Positions 17,301 through 23,207 of a stretch of DNA of 64,000 bases are shown here, in pieces. The notes below the pieces were generated by a model, which saw only the letters and a list, made by a program, of their open reading frames with translations, did no database searches and was not told the origin of the DNA. Made by a program: the position numbers and the translations under genes. This stretch comes from Euleptes europaea. Taxonomy: Eukaryota; Chordata; Lepidosauria; Squamata; Sphaerodactylidae. Every line of letters starts with the position of its first letter. The stretch's first letter is position 1. The DNA lies in the NCBI RefSeq assembly GCF_029931775.1, contig NC_079321.1, positions 7,532,501 to 7,596,500 of the forward strand, read 5' to 3'.

Positions 17301-19452
17301 GCTGGCTGGCCACTGAGTGAAATAGGATACTGGACTAGATGGGCCACTGGTCTGATCCATCAGTAGGGTTGCCAACCTCCAGGTACTAGCTGGAAATTTC
17401 CTGCTAGTACGACTGATCTCCAGCCGACAGAGATCAGTTCACCTGGAGAAAATGGCCGCTTTGGCAATTAGACTCAATGACATTGAAGTCCCTCCCCTCT
17501 CTAAACTCCACCTTCCTCAGGCTCCGCCCTCAAAACCTCCTGCTGGTGGCAAAGAGGGACCTGGCAACCCTATCCAGCAGGGCTCTTCTGGTGTTATTAT
17601 GAAGGCCTTGGCCTCTATGCCCTGTTGTTGGCCCTTCAAAGGAACTGGTTGGCCACTGTTGGAGAAGACGGTGCTGGACTAGATGGACCACTGGTCTGAT
17701 CTGGCAGGGCTCTTCTTATGTTCTCCTGGCTGCAGGTCCCCACCCCACCGCAAGCCTCCTTCCCCATCCTGAAACAAACAGCTGTCATCCATTCGTTACA
17801 TAACCTCTTAAGTCACTCCTTTTGTACTGAGGCAGCCTGTCTCAGCACCACTTCGTAAGTTCACGTGTCTAGGCACAAATACTACCAGCTGCATACCTAT
17901 GTAGGGACTCCATTCCCTAGGCTCTATCCCCAAACCTCCAGGAGTTTCCCAACCTCGATCTGGCAACCCTACCCCCCATCGGCGGCTGGGGGGACCTGGC
18001 AACCCTACACCTAAGTAAGCCATCTTTTTCTTTCAGGTGATCAATGGTTTCACTTACCTGGCTTCTGATGCTGTGGTTCTTCAAGAGAGGAGCTTGCCTA
18101 CAAAGAAAAACAGAGGGGTTGAGTTCCTCTAAAGGGTTGCCAGCCTCCAGGTAGGACCTAGAGATCCCCTAGAATTACAACTGATCTCCAGCCTACAGAG
18201 ATCAGTTCCCCTGGAGAAAATGGCTGATTTGGAAGGTGGTCTCTGTGGCATTCTGCCCTGTTGAGAGCCAGCGTGGTGTAATGGTTAAGAGCAGTGGACT
18301 CTAATCTGGAGAACCGGGTTTGATTCCCCACTCCTCCACATGAGCGGCAGACTCTAATCTGGTGAACTGGGTTTGATTCCCCACCCCTACACATGAATCC
18401 AGCTGGGTGACCTTGGGCTAGTCACACTCTTTTAGCCCCACCTACCTCACAAGGTGTCTGTCATGGGGAGAGGAAGGGAAGGAGATTGTAAGTTGGTTTG
18501 AACCAACTCTACTTATTCATCCCTTCCCCAAACCATGCCTTCCCAAGGCTCCAACCTCAAATATCCAGGAATTTCCCAGCCTGGAGTGTGCAGCCCTAAT
18601 TCTTAGTTAGGCACACAAAGCAAGAAAAAAGACTCGCGCCTTCTATCGTAACCATGCTTGCTCCAAAACTTGATTCCCTGTTCGCTGACAAATGGGATTC
18701 CTACTGAGATTAACAAGGGCGTAGCTCAGTCTATGAAAGAAGCAAGTTTCATTAGACAGTGTGGATGCTTGGCCTGAGTAGCACATATGATTATAAGAAC
18801 ATAAGCAGAGCCCTGTTGGATCAGGCCTAGGCCCATCAAGTCCAGCAGTCTGTTCACACAGTGGCCAACCAGGTGCCTCTAGGAAGCCCACAAACACGAT
18901 GACTGCAGCAGCACCATCCTGCCTGTGTTGCACCGCACCTAACATAATTAATAGGCAAGCTCATCTGATACTGTACAGAATAGGTATGCATCATGACTAG
19001 TATTCATTTTGACTAGTAGCCATGGATAGCCCTCTCCTCCATGAACATGTCCACTCCCCTCTTGAAGCCTTCCAAGTTGGCAGCCATCACCACATCCTGG
19101 GGCAGGGAGTTCCGCCATTTAACTATGTGTTGTGTGAAGAAATGCTTTCTTTTATCTGCTTTGAATCTCTCACCCTCCAGCTTCAGCAGATGGCCCCACG
19201 TTCTGGCATGATGAGAGAGGGAGGAAAAGCTTCAGAGAAGATTTAAAGAGGAGAGCATGATTCACAAGGGCGGGATTCTATCACTGTTCACACGGTGGTG
19301 GAGGGGGATGAACTGAGATTAGACTCTTAGGCTAATGTGATACTTACCCCTGCCTCTTCTTTTACTACATCGAGGGATGGATCACCAGTCACTTCTCCCA
19401 GCTGGAAAGAATAAAGCAACAGAGGAAACACTGCCAAGAGAGAAAGCTTCAT
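1184..19452 (-). CDS. CUB-mucin-CUB-SEA-EGF glycoprotein gene (5' eight exons; 3' end outside window)
   Basis: A spliced gene read right to left in eight exons: 19452-19348, 18097-18058, 13556-10659, 9383-7965, 5671-5589, 3199-3111, 2517-2372 and 1336-1184. Every junction has AG/GT and the intron phases agree throughout (0,1,1,1,0,2,1), giving about 1,644 residues. Domain order: signal peptide, CUB, about 790 residues of Ser/Thr/Pro-rich mucin-like sequence, second CUB, further linker, a SEA-like module over three small exons, a calcium-binding EGF. No transmembrane segment or stop is seen, so more exons must lie left of the window. Known of the families: CUB, SEA and cbEGF are extracellular modules, and SEA often sits beside mucin tracts in apical glycoproteins. 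Inference: a secreted or membrane-anchored mucin-like protein. SEA+EGF resembles UMODL1-type proteins but I cannot name the gene. Introns carry many SINEs and MITEs. Confidence 0.8.
1428..1635 (+). mobile_element. MITE-1 copy, nearly full length
   Basis: 208 bp from TAGGGTGGCC to GGCAACCCTA with the diagnostic GCCACTTGGGCAATTGGACT interior. It lies in the intron between the EGF exon and exon 7. Confidence 0.85.
1764..2007. mobile_element. Two abutting MITE-1 fragments in opposite orientation
   Basis: 1764-1845 is a minus-orientation 5' piece and 1849-2007 a plus-orientation copy that stops at CCCCAGGCTC. Neither is complete and no target duplication is seen. Confidence 0.7.
2199..2371 (+). 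mobile_element. BovB-type RTE 3' tail ending in (CA)n
   Basis: The last ~140 bp of the RTE 3' end (GAGATGGATTGACTCAATAA ... GACTTGACGGCACTCAACAC) followed by about 16 CA repeats at 2338-2371. Read on the minus strand, the repeat forms the very first bases of the intron after exon 7. Confidence 0.85.
2372..2517 (-). CDS. Exon 7: last part of SEA-like module
   Basis: 146 nt, phase 2 in and 1 out. The acceptor follows TTTTTTGGTGCGTAG. It encodes TNDSNLMFTFWLHLVPEEKN followed by ISRLIHSQLEGL and a Gly/Ser-rich end. The beta-strand with LMFTFWLHL and a following helix match the C-terminal half of SEA domains. The donor is unusual: GAG|GTGTGTGT, where the intron opens directly into the (TG)n tail of a BovB-type LINE insertion (2199-2371). 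Confidence 0.65.
2518..2932. other. AT-rich intron, nothing recognised
   Basis: No open frame, repeat family or RNA motif is seen apart from A/T runs. It is the intron between exons 6 and 7. Confidence 0.5.
2933..3029 (+). mobile_element. MITE-3 (CAGGGGTCCCCAAC family) fragment
   Basis: Carries the family's GTTGTGCCCACCACGCTGTG and AAAAATGTTGGAGACCC 3' motifs, as in the fuller copy at 5036-5560. Confidence 0.6.
3111..3199 (-). CDS. Exon 6: middle of SEA-like module
   Basis: 89 nt with acceptor TTTCTCTTTCCAG|GTA and donor AAAAAG|GTATGG, phase 0 in and 2 out. It is the only phase combination that can join exon 5 (0 out) to exon 7 (2 in). It encodes VQERVKFLSNKVKEIKLKEI followed by KRKGRSERKR, a strongly basic amphipathic helix. 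The run KRKGRSERKR is a possible proprotein-convertase site, though that is speculation. Confidence 0.6.
3342..3554 (-). mobile_element. MITE-1 copy, full length
   Basis: 213 bp with both ends TAGGGTTGCCA / TTGGCAACCCTA. It belongs to the subfamily with the extra GAGGTATAACAACATAGAG segment. Confidence 0.85.
3752..4086 (+). mobile_element. CR1-type LINE 3' end
   Basis: The translated CR1 tail (GGAATTCGCTGCCCCAGGAT, GGAGTGGACATGTTCATG) is followed by its 3' UTR (GGCTTCCTGGAGGCACCTGG, then CTGTTATGTTCTTAC). Confidence 0.8.
4275..4345 (+). mobile_element. Fragment of the palindromic GAGTCCAGTAGC element
   Basis: A diverged half-arm (GAGTCCATTAGCGCCTGAAAG ... AAAATTTTCCAGGGTAT) related to the fuller copy at 48497-48670. 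Flanking bases 4087-4274 and 4346-4607 show nothing recognisable. Confidence 0.5.
4608..4916 (+). mobile_element. tRNA-derived SINE-A
   Basis: A full-length copy: A box GGTGTAGTGGTTAAGAG, B box GGGTTTGATTC, TGGGTGACCTTGGCC mid-section, and a 3' end with CATATAAAAACCAACTC and a CTT-rich tail. Confidence 0.85.
5036..5560 (+). mobile_element. MITE-3, hAT-type, with nested MITE-1
   Basis: Terminal inverted repeats CAGGGGTCACCAACGTGG and AAAGGTTGGGGACCGCTG flank about 300 bp of own sequence. The flanks CTCTAAGG / CTCTATGA agree at 6 of 8 bases, suggesting an eroded 8-bp target duplication. MITE-1 at 5071-5290 is inserted inside it. Confidence 0.7.
5071..5290 (+). mobile_element. MITE-1 inside MITE-3
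   Basis: A complete copy, TAGGGTTGCC to GGCATCCCTA, interrupting the MITE-3 that surrounds it. It is therefore the younger insertion. Confidence 0.8.
5589..5671 (-). CDS. Exon 5: first part of SEA-like module
   Basis: 83 nt with acceptor TCATTTGCAG and donor GATGCAG|GTGAGAG, phase 1 in and 0 out. It encodes DVLLEVTFGIEHKGSELEED followed by LIESVKMQ. The alternating hydrophobic strand and following amphipathic helix fit the first strand and helix of a SEA-type fold. The domain call is inference; exon status is supported by the splice sites and phase continuity on both sides. Confidence 0.65.
5855..6054 (+). mobile_element. MITE-1 copy
   Basis: Near full length, from GTTGCCAACCTCCAGG to GGCAACCCTA. 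The 5' terminal bases are eroded. It is intronic, 5' of exon 5 on the minus strand. Confidence 0.8.
6292..6714 (+). mobile_element. MITE-2, hAT-type, with perfect 8-bp target duplication
   Basis: 423 bp bounded by TAGGGTTGCC and GGCAACCCTA, flanked by GATGCCAC on both sides (6284-6291 and 6715-6722). The ends are shared with MITE-1 but the interior differs and contains repeated ATGACAC/TCAATGATGACAC motifs. Confidence 0.85.
6908..7334 (+). mobile_element. CR1-type LINE 3' end
   Basis: CR1 reverse-transcriptase C-terminus (GGTTTAAATTGCAAGTGGAA, GGTGCCTAGGGAGGTGGTGA) and 3' terminus GTTGGACTAGATTGCC ... CCAACTCTGTGATTCTAT. It is intronic. Confidence 0.8.
7335..7675. other. Intron, nothing recognised
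   Basis: Contains a short C/G homopolymer run near 7361; no motif or open frame. Confidence 0.4.
7676..7891 (+). mobile_element. MITE-1 just downstream of exon 4
   Basis: A full-length copy 73 bases past the exon 4 donor. The exon 4 reading frame stays open into it by chance. Confidence 0.85.
7965..9383 (-). CDS. Exon 4: second CUB domain and linker
   Basis: A 1,419-nt exon (473 codons, phase 1 in and out). The acceptor is CTTCTTTTCCCAACAG and the donor CTCCCAG|GTAACAG. It is clearly a duplicate of the start of exon 3: LPVKSCH against TPVKSCH, NWCNWTIWAG against IWCNWTIWAG, KHILIYIEGF against KHIVIYIKGF, then CEENQDKILF and VVYAC for the second cysteine pair. After the CUB come ~340 residues of polar, basic and Ser/Thr-containing linker, less mucin-like than exon 3. 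The open frame continues past the donor into the intronic MITE at 7676-7891, but that extension is not coding because the phase-1 donor matches the next exon. Tandem exon duplication of a CUB-plus-linker unit explains exons 3 and 4. Confidence 0.85.
9432..9467 (+). mobile_element. MITE-1 3' tail scrap
   Basis: Only the last ~36 bp (AGTGGTGAAGAGAGACCTGG, CAACCCTA), 49 bases upstream of the exon 4 acceptor. Confidence 0.6.
9567..9859 (-). mobile_element. Sauria SINE, full length
   Basis: Reverse orientation: the tail GGTAAAGGTGTGCAAACACC comes first, then the conserved GACATTTACTGGGCAGAC and CAGCAAGCTGGGTACTCATT blocks, and last the tRNA-like head with CAGTACTGCAGCTTACCAC. It is diagnostic of squamates. 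Confidence 0.9.
10014..10239 (+). mobile_element. tRNA-derived SINE-C
   Basis: A box GGTGTAGTGGTTAGCGTG and B box GGTTCGAATCCC, then CTTGCTGGGTGACTGACC and GTTGTCGTGAGGATAAAA. Bases 10240-10658 next to it hold nothing recognisable. Confidence 0.8.
10659..13556 (-). CDS. Exon 3: first CUB domain and long mucin-like tract
   Basis: A single 2,898-nt open exon (966 codons, phase 1 in and out). The acceptor is TCTTGCCTTCTAG|TG and the donor ACATAG|GTAAGAA. The first ~120 residues form a CUB domain: the first cysteine pair is 26 residues apart (KSCH to IWCNW), the segment YGEFSSPSFPNGF matches the CUB G-x-SP-x-YP strand, and the second pair runs from GESC to IYAC, about 22 residues. The remaining ~830 residues are rich in Ser, Thr, Pro and Glu with no cysteine pattern, as in mucin-like linkers expected to be O-glycosylated. 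A mucin tract in one exon is common because repeat-like low-constraint sequence can expand without splicing. An internal ORF on the opposite strand is a shadow. Confidence 0.85.
13557..13944. other. Intron between exons 2 and 3, unique part
   Basis: No repeat, RNA motif or further exon is apparent. Confidence 0.4.
13945..14093 (+). mobile_element. Sauria SINE, 3' half
   Basis: Starts at ATACCCAGCTTGCTGGGGGT and ends in GTGCTTGTACCTTTATC; the tRNA-like head is missing. Confidence 0.8.
14258..14678 (+). mobile_element. MITE-1 interrupted by a fold-back insertion
   Basis: MITE-1 begins GGGTTGCCAACCTCCAGTTGGT, is interrupted from about 14285, and resumes after 14480 with AACCTCCAGTTGGTGGCTGG. 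The 14-base repeat AACCTCCAGTTGGT on both sides is a target duplication made by the insertion. Confidence 0.8.
14322..14480. repeat. Fold-back palindrome, 74/76-bp arms
   Basis: Arms 14322-14395 and 14405-14480 are reverse complements with only two or three differences, separated by 9 bases. Both carry AGCACGTGGCTCAAGATTC. Near identity implies a recent origin or correction between the arms. It probably derives from inverted ends of a PLE. Confidence 0.85.
14700..14995. repeat. Possible interspersed repeat, family unknown
   Basis: GC-rich with a short GGGCCAGGGACC segment; it has the look of a dispersed repeat, but no second copy in the window confirms it. Confidence 0.25.
15228..15708 (-). 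mobile_element. Penelope-like (PLE) type insertion with hammerhead motif
   Basis: About 480 bp of AT-rich sequence with no open frame, bounded by a short duplication of MITE sequence and carrying a hammerhead at 15539-15603. Hammerheads in the terminal repeats are a hallmark of PLEs and of derived non-autonomous elements. The family call rests on the ribozyme and is inference. Confidence 0.55.
15539..15603 (-). ncRNA. Hammerhead ribozyme
   Basis: Read on the minus strand: stem I GGAGAG pairs perfectly with CTCTCC. The catalytic core CTGATGA (15597-15591) and GAAA (15572-15569) are exact. Stem II pairs CTGCCC with GGGTAG over a 3-base loop, plus a closing pair. Stem III pairs ACGC with GCGT plus the canonical A-U next to the cleavage triplet TTC. 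The predicted self-cleavage is between 15545 and 15544. All conserved core bases are present, so it is predicted to be active; activity itself is inferred. Confidence 0.8.
15827..16440 (-). mobile_element. MITE-3 copy with nested BovB fragment
   Basis: Begins CGGGGTCCTCAACCTTTCTG and has GCATGGTGGGCACAGAC. It contains a short tandem duplication (CTCAACCAGGGTTGGCTCAA twice) and resumes after the LINE insert with GCCCAGGGCACTGG. The right end is approximate. Confidence 0.6.
16106..16382 (+). mobile_element. 5'-truncated BovB-type RTE with perfect target duplication
   Basis: RTE 3' end from CTAGAAGCTAAAATGACC to CACCTAACACACAC, flanked on both sides by TACCTCTGGT (16096-16105 and 16383-16392). 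This shows insertion by retrotransposition into MITE-3. Confidence 0.85.
16807..17018 (+). mobile_element. MITE-1 copy, full length
   Basis: 212 bp, TAGGGTTGCC to GGCAACCCTA. Confidence 0.85.
17020..17726 (+). repeat. Tandem array of about four CR1 3'-end units, with a MITE in it
   Basis: Units of roughly 110-125 bp each start GAAGGCCTTGGCCT, pass GGAACTGGTTGGCCACTG and GCTGGACTAGATGG, and end CTGATCCAGCAGG. Starts are near 17020, 17146, 17258 and 17601. The third is split by the MITE-1 at 17364-17572. Confidence 0.75.
17364..17572 (+). mobile_element. MITE-1 in the tandem array, 8-bp target duplication
   Basis: 209 bp flanked by TCCATCAG (17356-17363) and TCCAGCAG (17573-17580), 7 of 8 identical. 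Confidence 0.85.
17910..18008. mobile_element. MITE-1 3' fragments
   Basis: Two partial 3' ends in succession, each finishing GGCAACCCTA, just downstream of exon 2 (minus strand). Confidence 0.6.
18058..18097 (-). CDS. Exon 2: 40-nt linker exon
   Basis: The acceptor has a good pyrimidine tract (TTTTTCTTTGTAG) and the donor is CCAG|GTAAGTG. The 40 nt encode ASSSLEEPQHQKP plus one base, so phase 0 in and phase 1 out. This is exactly what is needed to join exon 1 (phase 0 out) to the CUB exon (two bases then CAA). It encodes only a polar linker. Confidence 0.7.
18132..18598 (+). mobile_element. MITE-1 split by a SINE-A
   Basis: The MITE 5' half (GGGTTGCCAGCCTCCAGGTA) runs to about 18262 and its 3' half resumes near 18521, ending AGCCCTA. 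SINE-A lies between. Confidence 0.75.
18263..18520 (+). mobile_element. tRNA-derived SINE-A
   Basis: GAGAGCCAGCGTGGTGTAAT head with A box, GGGTTTGATTCCCC B box and the GGAGATTGTAAGTTGGTTTG 3' section; the CTT tail is lost. Confidence 0.8.
18794..19231 (-). mobile_element. CR1-type LINE 3' end
   Basis: Starts ATAAGAACATAAGCAGAGCC, the CR1 3' terminus in reverse, then the AGGTGCCTCTAGGAAGCCCA UTR and the protein tail (GGGGCAGGGAGTTCCGCC). It lies in intron 1 of the CUB gene. Confidence 0.8.
19348..19452 (-). CDS. Exon 1: start codon and signal peptide
   Basis: The ATG at 19452-19450 opens 35 codons beginning MKLSLLAVFPLLLYSFQLGE, a typical signal peptide with a short basic N-region and a Leu/Phe-rich core. 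Cleavage is probably near residues 20-23 (GEVTG), followed by an acidic stretch (DPSLDVVKEEAG). The exon ends in phase 0 at a strong donor, GGG|GTAAGTA. The context before the ATG (CTTTGACC) is acceptable. The exon is too short to stand out as an ORF and was found by searching upstream of the CUB exons for a phase-compatible leader. Confidence 0.75.
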
Positions 19453-19837
19453 GGTCAAAGTTTGCCAATGCTGTTCACATGATATATTAAAAAGCTGCTC
19501 TCTTCATAGATTGACGGGGATATCCTGAGCTGATTTTTGGCCCGCCTGGCTTATTTTGCTCCCACTCCGTCTCTCCTAAAGATGTCTCTTGGTTAGGGGA
19601 AGAAAAGCCTCCTGTGACCATCCATTTATGCATTTCCTCGCCACTCAAATGCAGCCCATTATTTAATCAGGTGAGGAGGAGGCCAAGGAGCGCACCTTAA
19701 ACACCAGAGGGCGCGCCTGCTTTAAAGGAATCGGAACACATGAGGCTCAATACTTAGGGAGTTTTTTTTGCTCAGAAAGACTTTTCACAGTATTGAGTGA
19801 AGCTTACTCCCAGGTAATACGTTTGCAGATATTGGGA
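19453..19837. promoter_or_regulatory. Upstream of exon 1; possible promoter
   Basis: A TATA-like TTTTTAATATATC lies at about 19480-19492 on the minus strand, 30-40 bases before the ATG. If used it would leave a very short leader. No repeat is present here, which suits a promoter, but nothing else marks one. Confidence 0.25.
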
Positions 19838-20148
19838 GTGGTGGTGGTGTAGTGGTTAAGAACAGCGGTTTGGAGTGGTGGACTCTAATGTGGAGAACCG
19901 GATTGGTTTCCCCACTCCTTCATGTGAATGGTGGAGGCTAATCTGGTGAACTGGATTTGTTTCCCCACTCCTACACATGAAGCCAGCTGGGTGACCTTGG
20001 GCTAGTCACAGCTCTCTCAGCCCCACCTACCTCACAGGGTGTCTGTTGTGGGGAGGGGAGGGGAAGGGAAGGTGATCGTAAGCCAGTTTGATTCCGGCTG
20101 CACCCCAAAAACCTCCCACCGGTGGTGAAGAGGGGCCTGGCAACGCTG
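19838..20148 (+). mobile_element. SINE-A fused to a MITE-1 tail
   Basis: SINE-A head and body to about 20096 (GGTGATCGTAAGCCAGTTTG), then abruptly a MITE-1 3' end (CCTCCCACCGGTGGTGAAGA, GGCAACGCT). It is either an insertion boundary or a recombined junction. Confidence 0.7.
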
Positions 20149-20374
20149 TCCTGCGCACTTGAGCATTCACCAAAGTCTGTCTTTGAAGGAAGACAGTGCT
20201 GCCTTCCATCGGTGCAATCCTATGCAAAGTTACTCCACCTTAAATCCACTGAAATCAAAAGCCCCAGAATGGAATAAATCTGTGTAGGATTGAATTGTGT
20301 ATGCATTTTCAAATGCAAAATTTGTCCTCTATGGCCCTCTGGTGGCTATATATTTCAGCAAGAAACAAAATGGT

Positions 20375-20455
20375 TGTGTGTGCGTTCCATGCTGTCAAGT
20401 CACTTCCGACTCATGGCCACCCTATGAATTATTGTCCTCCAAAATGTCCTATTAA
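20375..20455 (-). mobile_element. BovB-type RTE 3' tail fragment
   Basis: Has CAAGTCACTTCCGACTCATG and TCCTCCAAAATGTCCTAT, the reverse of the RTE tail. Confidence 0.75.
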
Positions 20456-20509
20456 TATAATCTATAGTCATTATTTTAAAATGACGTAATTATTTTTTTA
20501 CGCATGGTA

Positions 20510-21060
20510 TGGAGAGAGTGGACAGGGAGAAGCTTTTCTCCCTCATAATACTAGAACGCGGGGTTGTTCCTGTTGGCAGCAGAGGATTAGGATTCGCAAT
20601 AATGGGTTTAAATTGCAGGCGGAGAGGTACCGGCTGGATATTAGGAAAAAACATTTTACAGTGAGAGTTGTTCAACAGTGGAATCAGCTACCTAGGGAGG
20701 TGGTGAGCTCCCCCTCACTGGCGGTCTTTAAGCAGAGGCTGCACAAGCACTTGTCAGGGATGCTCTAGGCTGATCCTGCATTGAGCAGGGGGTTGGACTA
20801 GATGGCCTCTATGGCCCCTTCCAACTCTATGATTCGATGACACCATTCCGAATGCCTTAGAGCATCCCAAATGCCTTCCTGGCCAGATTGGTCAGGGATC
20901 TTGGAGGGTTGTTTTTTTTGCCATCCTCTGGGCATGGAGTAGGGATCACTGGAGTGTGTGTGTGTGTGGGGGGAGAGCTAATTGTGAATTTCCTGCAATG
21001 TGCAGGGGGCTGGACTAGATGACACTGGTGGTCCCTTCCAACTCTATAATTCTATGTTTC
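20510..21060 (+). mobile_element. CR1-type LINE 3' ends (two in succession)
   Basis: 20510-20842 matches the CR1 copy at 6908-7334. 20870-21060 is the terminus of another CR1 subfamily (GGCATGGAGTAGGGATCACT, GGGGCTGGACTAGATGACAC). Confidence 0.75.
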
Positions 21061-21706
21061 TAAGGCAGGATTAAAAAACAAATACTAGATTGATGGCTTC
21101 AGGGGTTTGATGAAATCGTACAGGATTTGTTTTGAGTTGTTTTGACCTAACTAGGAGACCATAATAGCTGTTGATCCCGGCTGAATGAATCCCCATGGAT
21201 AGTCTGCTAAAAAAACACACAATAAAGGCCTGCCTGTATGCAAAGGGCAGCAAAACTGTCACGGCTCAGACACGGTTTTGAATCGGGACCAAAGCAAGCG
21301 CAGAGAAGGTTGTTTGAGGCCGGTGTCCTTGGATGAGACAGGGGAACATCTGTTTCCTTTTGGCCTCCGTCTTGGGGGTGCGAGGTTCGACTGAAATGAA
21401 TGCCACCTCTTAACATTGTTGATGTAGCACCTAATGAGAGCCATCCGGAAGGGGAGGAATTTCAGGAGGCAGAGGAGGGAGAGAGAGAGATGAAATGTTT
21501 GCATAGGACCTCTGCGTAGGCTGGGAAGGGTAAGGGCCGCTTCCCAAAGAAAACATTTATTCAGGGATTGTGGGATTTGCCTAAACAGAATTGGAAAATA
21601 TGTTCTCTAAACAAGAGCGTCTTTTTTTGGCCTTTGGTGAGCTAGAAAGTTGGCCACAGGCCACCCCACACAGACTCGCACAAATCTGCGATCTTGGCTG
21701 CCTCCA
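21061..21706. other. Unassigned unique-looking sequence
   Basis: No repeat family, open frame of note or RNA motif. Short minus-strand frames here lack domain signatures. Confidence 0.4.
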
Positions 21707-22130
21707 TAGGGTTGCCAACTCCGGGTTGATCATTTCCTGGAGATTTGGGGGTGAAGTCTGGCTTTGGGGAGGGGAGGGATGTCAGCGGGGTATAATGCCA
21801 TAGAGTCCACCCTCCAAATAGGGTTGCCAGGTCCCTCTTTGCCACCTGCGGGAAGTTTTGGGGGCGGAGCCTGAGGAGAGCGGGGTTTGGGGAGGGGAGG
21901 GACGTCAATGCCACAGAGTCCGATTGCCAAAGCGGCCATTTTCTCCAGGGGAACTGATCTCTATTGGCTGGAGATCAGTTGTAATAGCAGGAGATCTCCA
22001 GCTAGTACCTGGAGGTTGGCAAGCTTACCTCCAAAGCAGCCATTTTCTGTAGGAGAACTGACCTCTGTAGTCTGGAGATGAGCTGTAATTCTGGGGGATC
22101 CCCAGACCGCACCTGGACGTTAGCAACTAT
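21707..22130 (-). mobile_element. MITE-1 with a second MITE-1 inside it
   Basis: The outer copy starts TAGGGTTGCCAACTCCGGG and ends near TTAGCAACTA; the inner copy interrupts it. Confidence 0.8.
21819..22027 (-). mobile_element. Inner MITE-1 with perfect 8-bp target duplication
   Basis: 209 bp flanked by CCTCCAAA at 21811-21818 and 22028-22035. The target is the outer MITE-1, which gives a clean before-and-after view of the insertion. Confidence 0.9.
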
Positions 22131-22221
22131 GTTCCATATGGGGATTTCCTCCCAGCTTTACTGAGAAGCTTCCACGCAACAACGCCATGTTTTTCTCACC
22201 ATGGCTCATGGGGTTTCTAGG

Positions 22222-22836
22222 TAGGATTGCCAACCTCCAGGAAGTCCAAACAAAAAAGGGGGGTCAGTGCTGTAAAGTTAGTTGGCAAAAAGAAAACAGC
22301 ATACAAGGTGCAAATATATAGAATAATCACATATATTGGAAAAAAATAAGCAAAAAATTGTGAACATGAAACCAACACCTAAGAAAGCATACCAACAGAC
22401 GAACAAACAATATATCAGATTTCCAACCTATTGTAAAAAATATATACAATACAAAAGTAATTCATACGCAAAGTCCATGCTAAGAATCCACAAGTAGAAG
22501 AAAGAGTCGAGTTGCGTTGCGCTGTGTAATTGACTAGTTCTGGCGCAAAAATGAACTAAGCGAAATATACTTGACTTCAAATTCAAGGTAACAGTAGGTT
22601 GGAAAAGAATGGGGACGGCAGTACATGTTGTCTAGATCCTTTTGATACACTTTTCGCTGTAGGCTTCTTCAGCCGCAATATATCAAGAATAATAAGCCAT
22701 AATAGGTAATTGAAAGTACAGGACCAACAGGTTCTCCAACAAAATATCAAGAATTTTGTTGGAAAACCTGTTGGTCCTGTACTTTCAATTCCCTATTATG
22801 GCTTATTATGGTGGTGAAGAAGGACCTGGCAACCCT
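22222..22836 (+). mobile_element. MITE-1 remnant holding a PLE-type insertion
   Basis: MITE-1 begins TAGGATTGCCAACCTCCAG and only its last ~27 bp return at 22810 (GGTGGTGAAGAAGGACCTGG ... CCTA). The ~580-bp insert starts at the same site as in other interrupted copies, has an AT-rich body, a CTGAAGA...GAAA hammerhead-like stretch on the minus strand near 22650-22673, and a terminal palindrome. Confidence 0.6.
22689..22809. repeat. Fold-back palindrome, 57-bp arms
   Basis: Arms 22689-22745 and 22753-22809 are reverse complements with two mismatches and a 7-base loop. It sits at the end of the PLE-type insert. Confidence 0.85.
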
Positions 22837-22871
22837 ATTTCCAGGGCATTTCCGTTTAAGCTGGAGCAGGG

Positions 22872-23086
22872 TAGGGTTGCCAACCTCCAGGTAAGGCCTG
22901 GAGATCTTTCAGAATTACTACTGATCTTCAGGCGACAGAGATCCCTTGGAGAAAATGGCTGCTGTGGAAGGTTGGACTTTATGGCTTTATACCCACTGAG
23001 GTCCGGCCCCTCCCCAAACCCCTCCCTCTCCAGGCTCCACACCCCCAAATCTCCAGGTATTTCCCAACCCAGAGTTGGCAGGCCTA
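22872..23086 (+). mobile_element. MITE-1 copy
   Basis: Full length, TAGGGTTGCC to TTGGCAGGCCTA, of the subfamily with GGCTTTATACCCACTGAGG. Confidence 0.8.
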
Positions 23087-23207
23087 GCTATGGGCTACAT
23101 GGTTGCTGGTATCTTCCGGGTATCACACTGTGGCTATAATGTGCGAGCACATTACAGTTTTATCAGCAGCATTTGAACACTTCCATCCAAGAGCCAAAAG
23201 GAAGATG

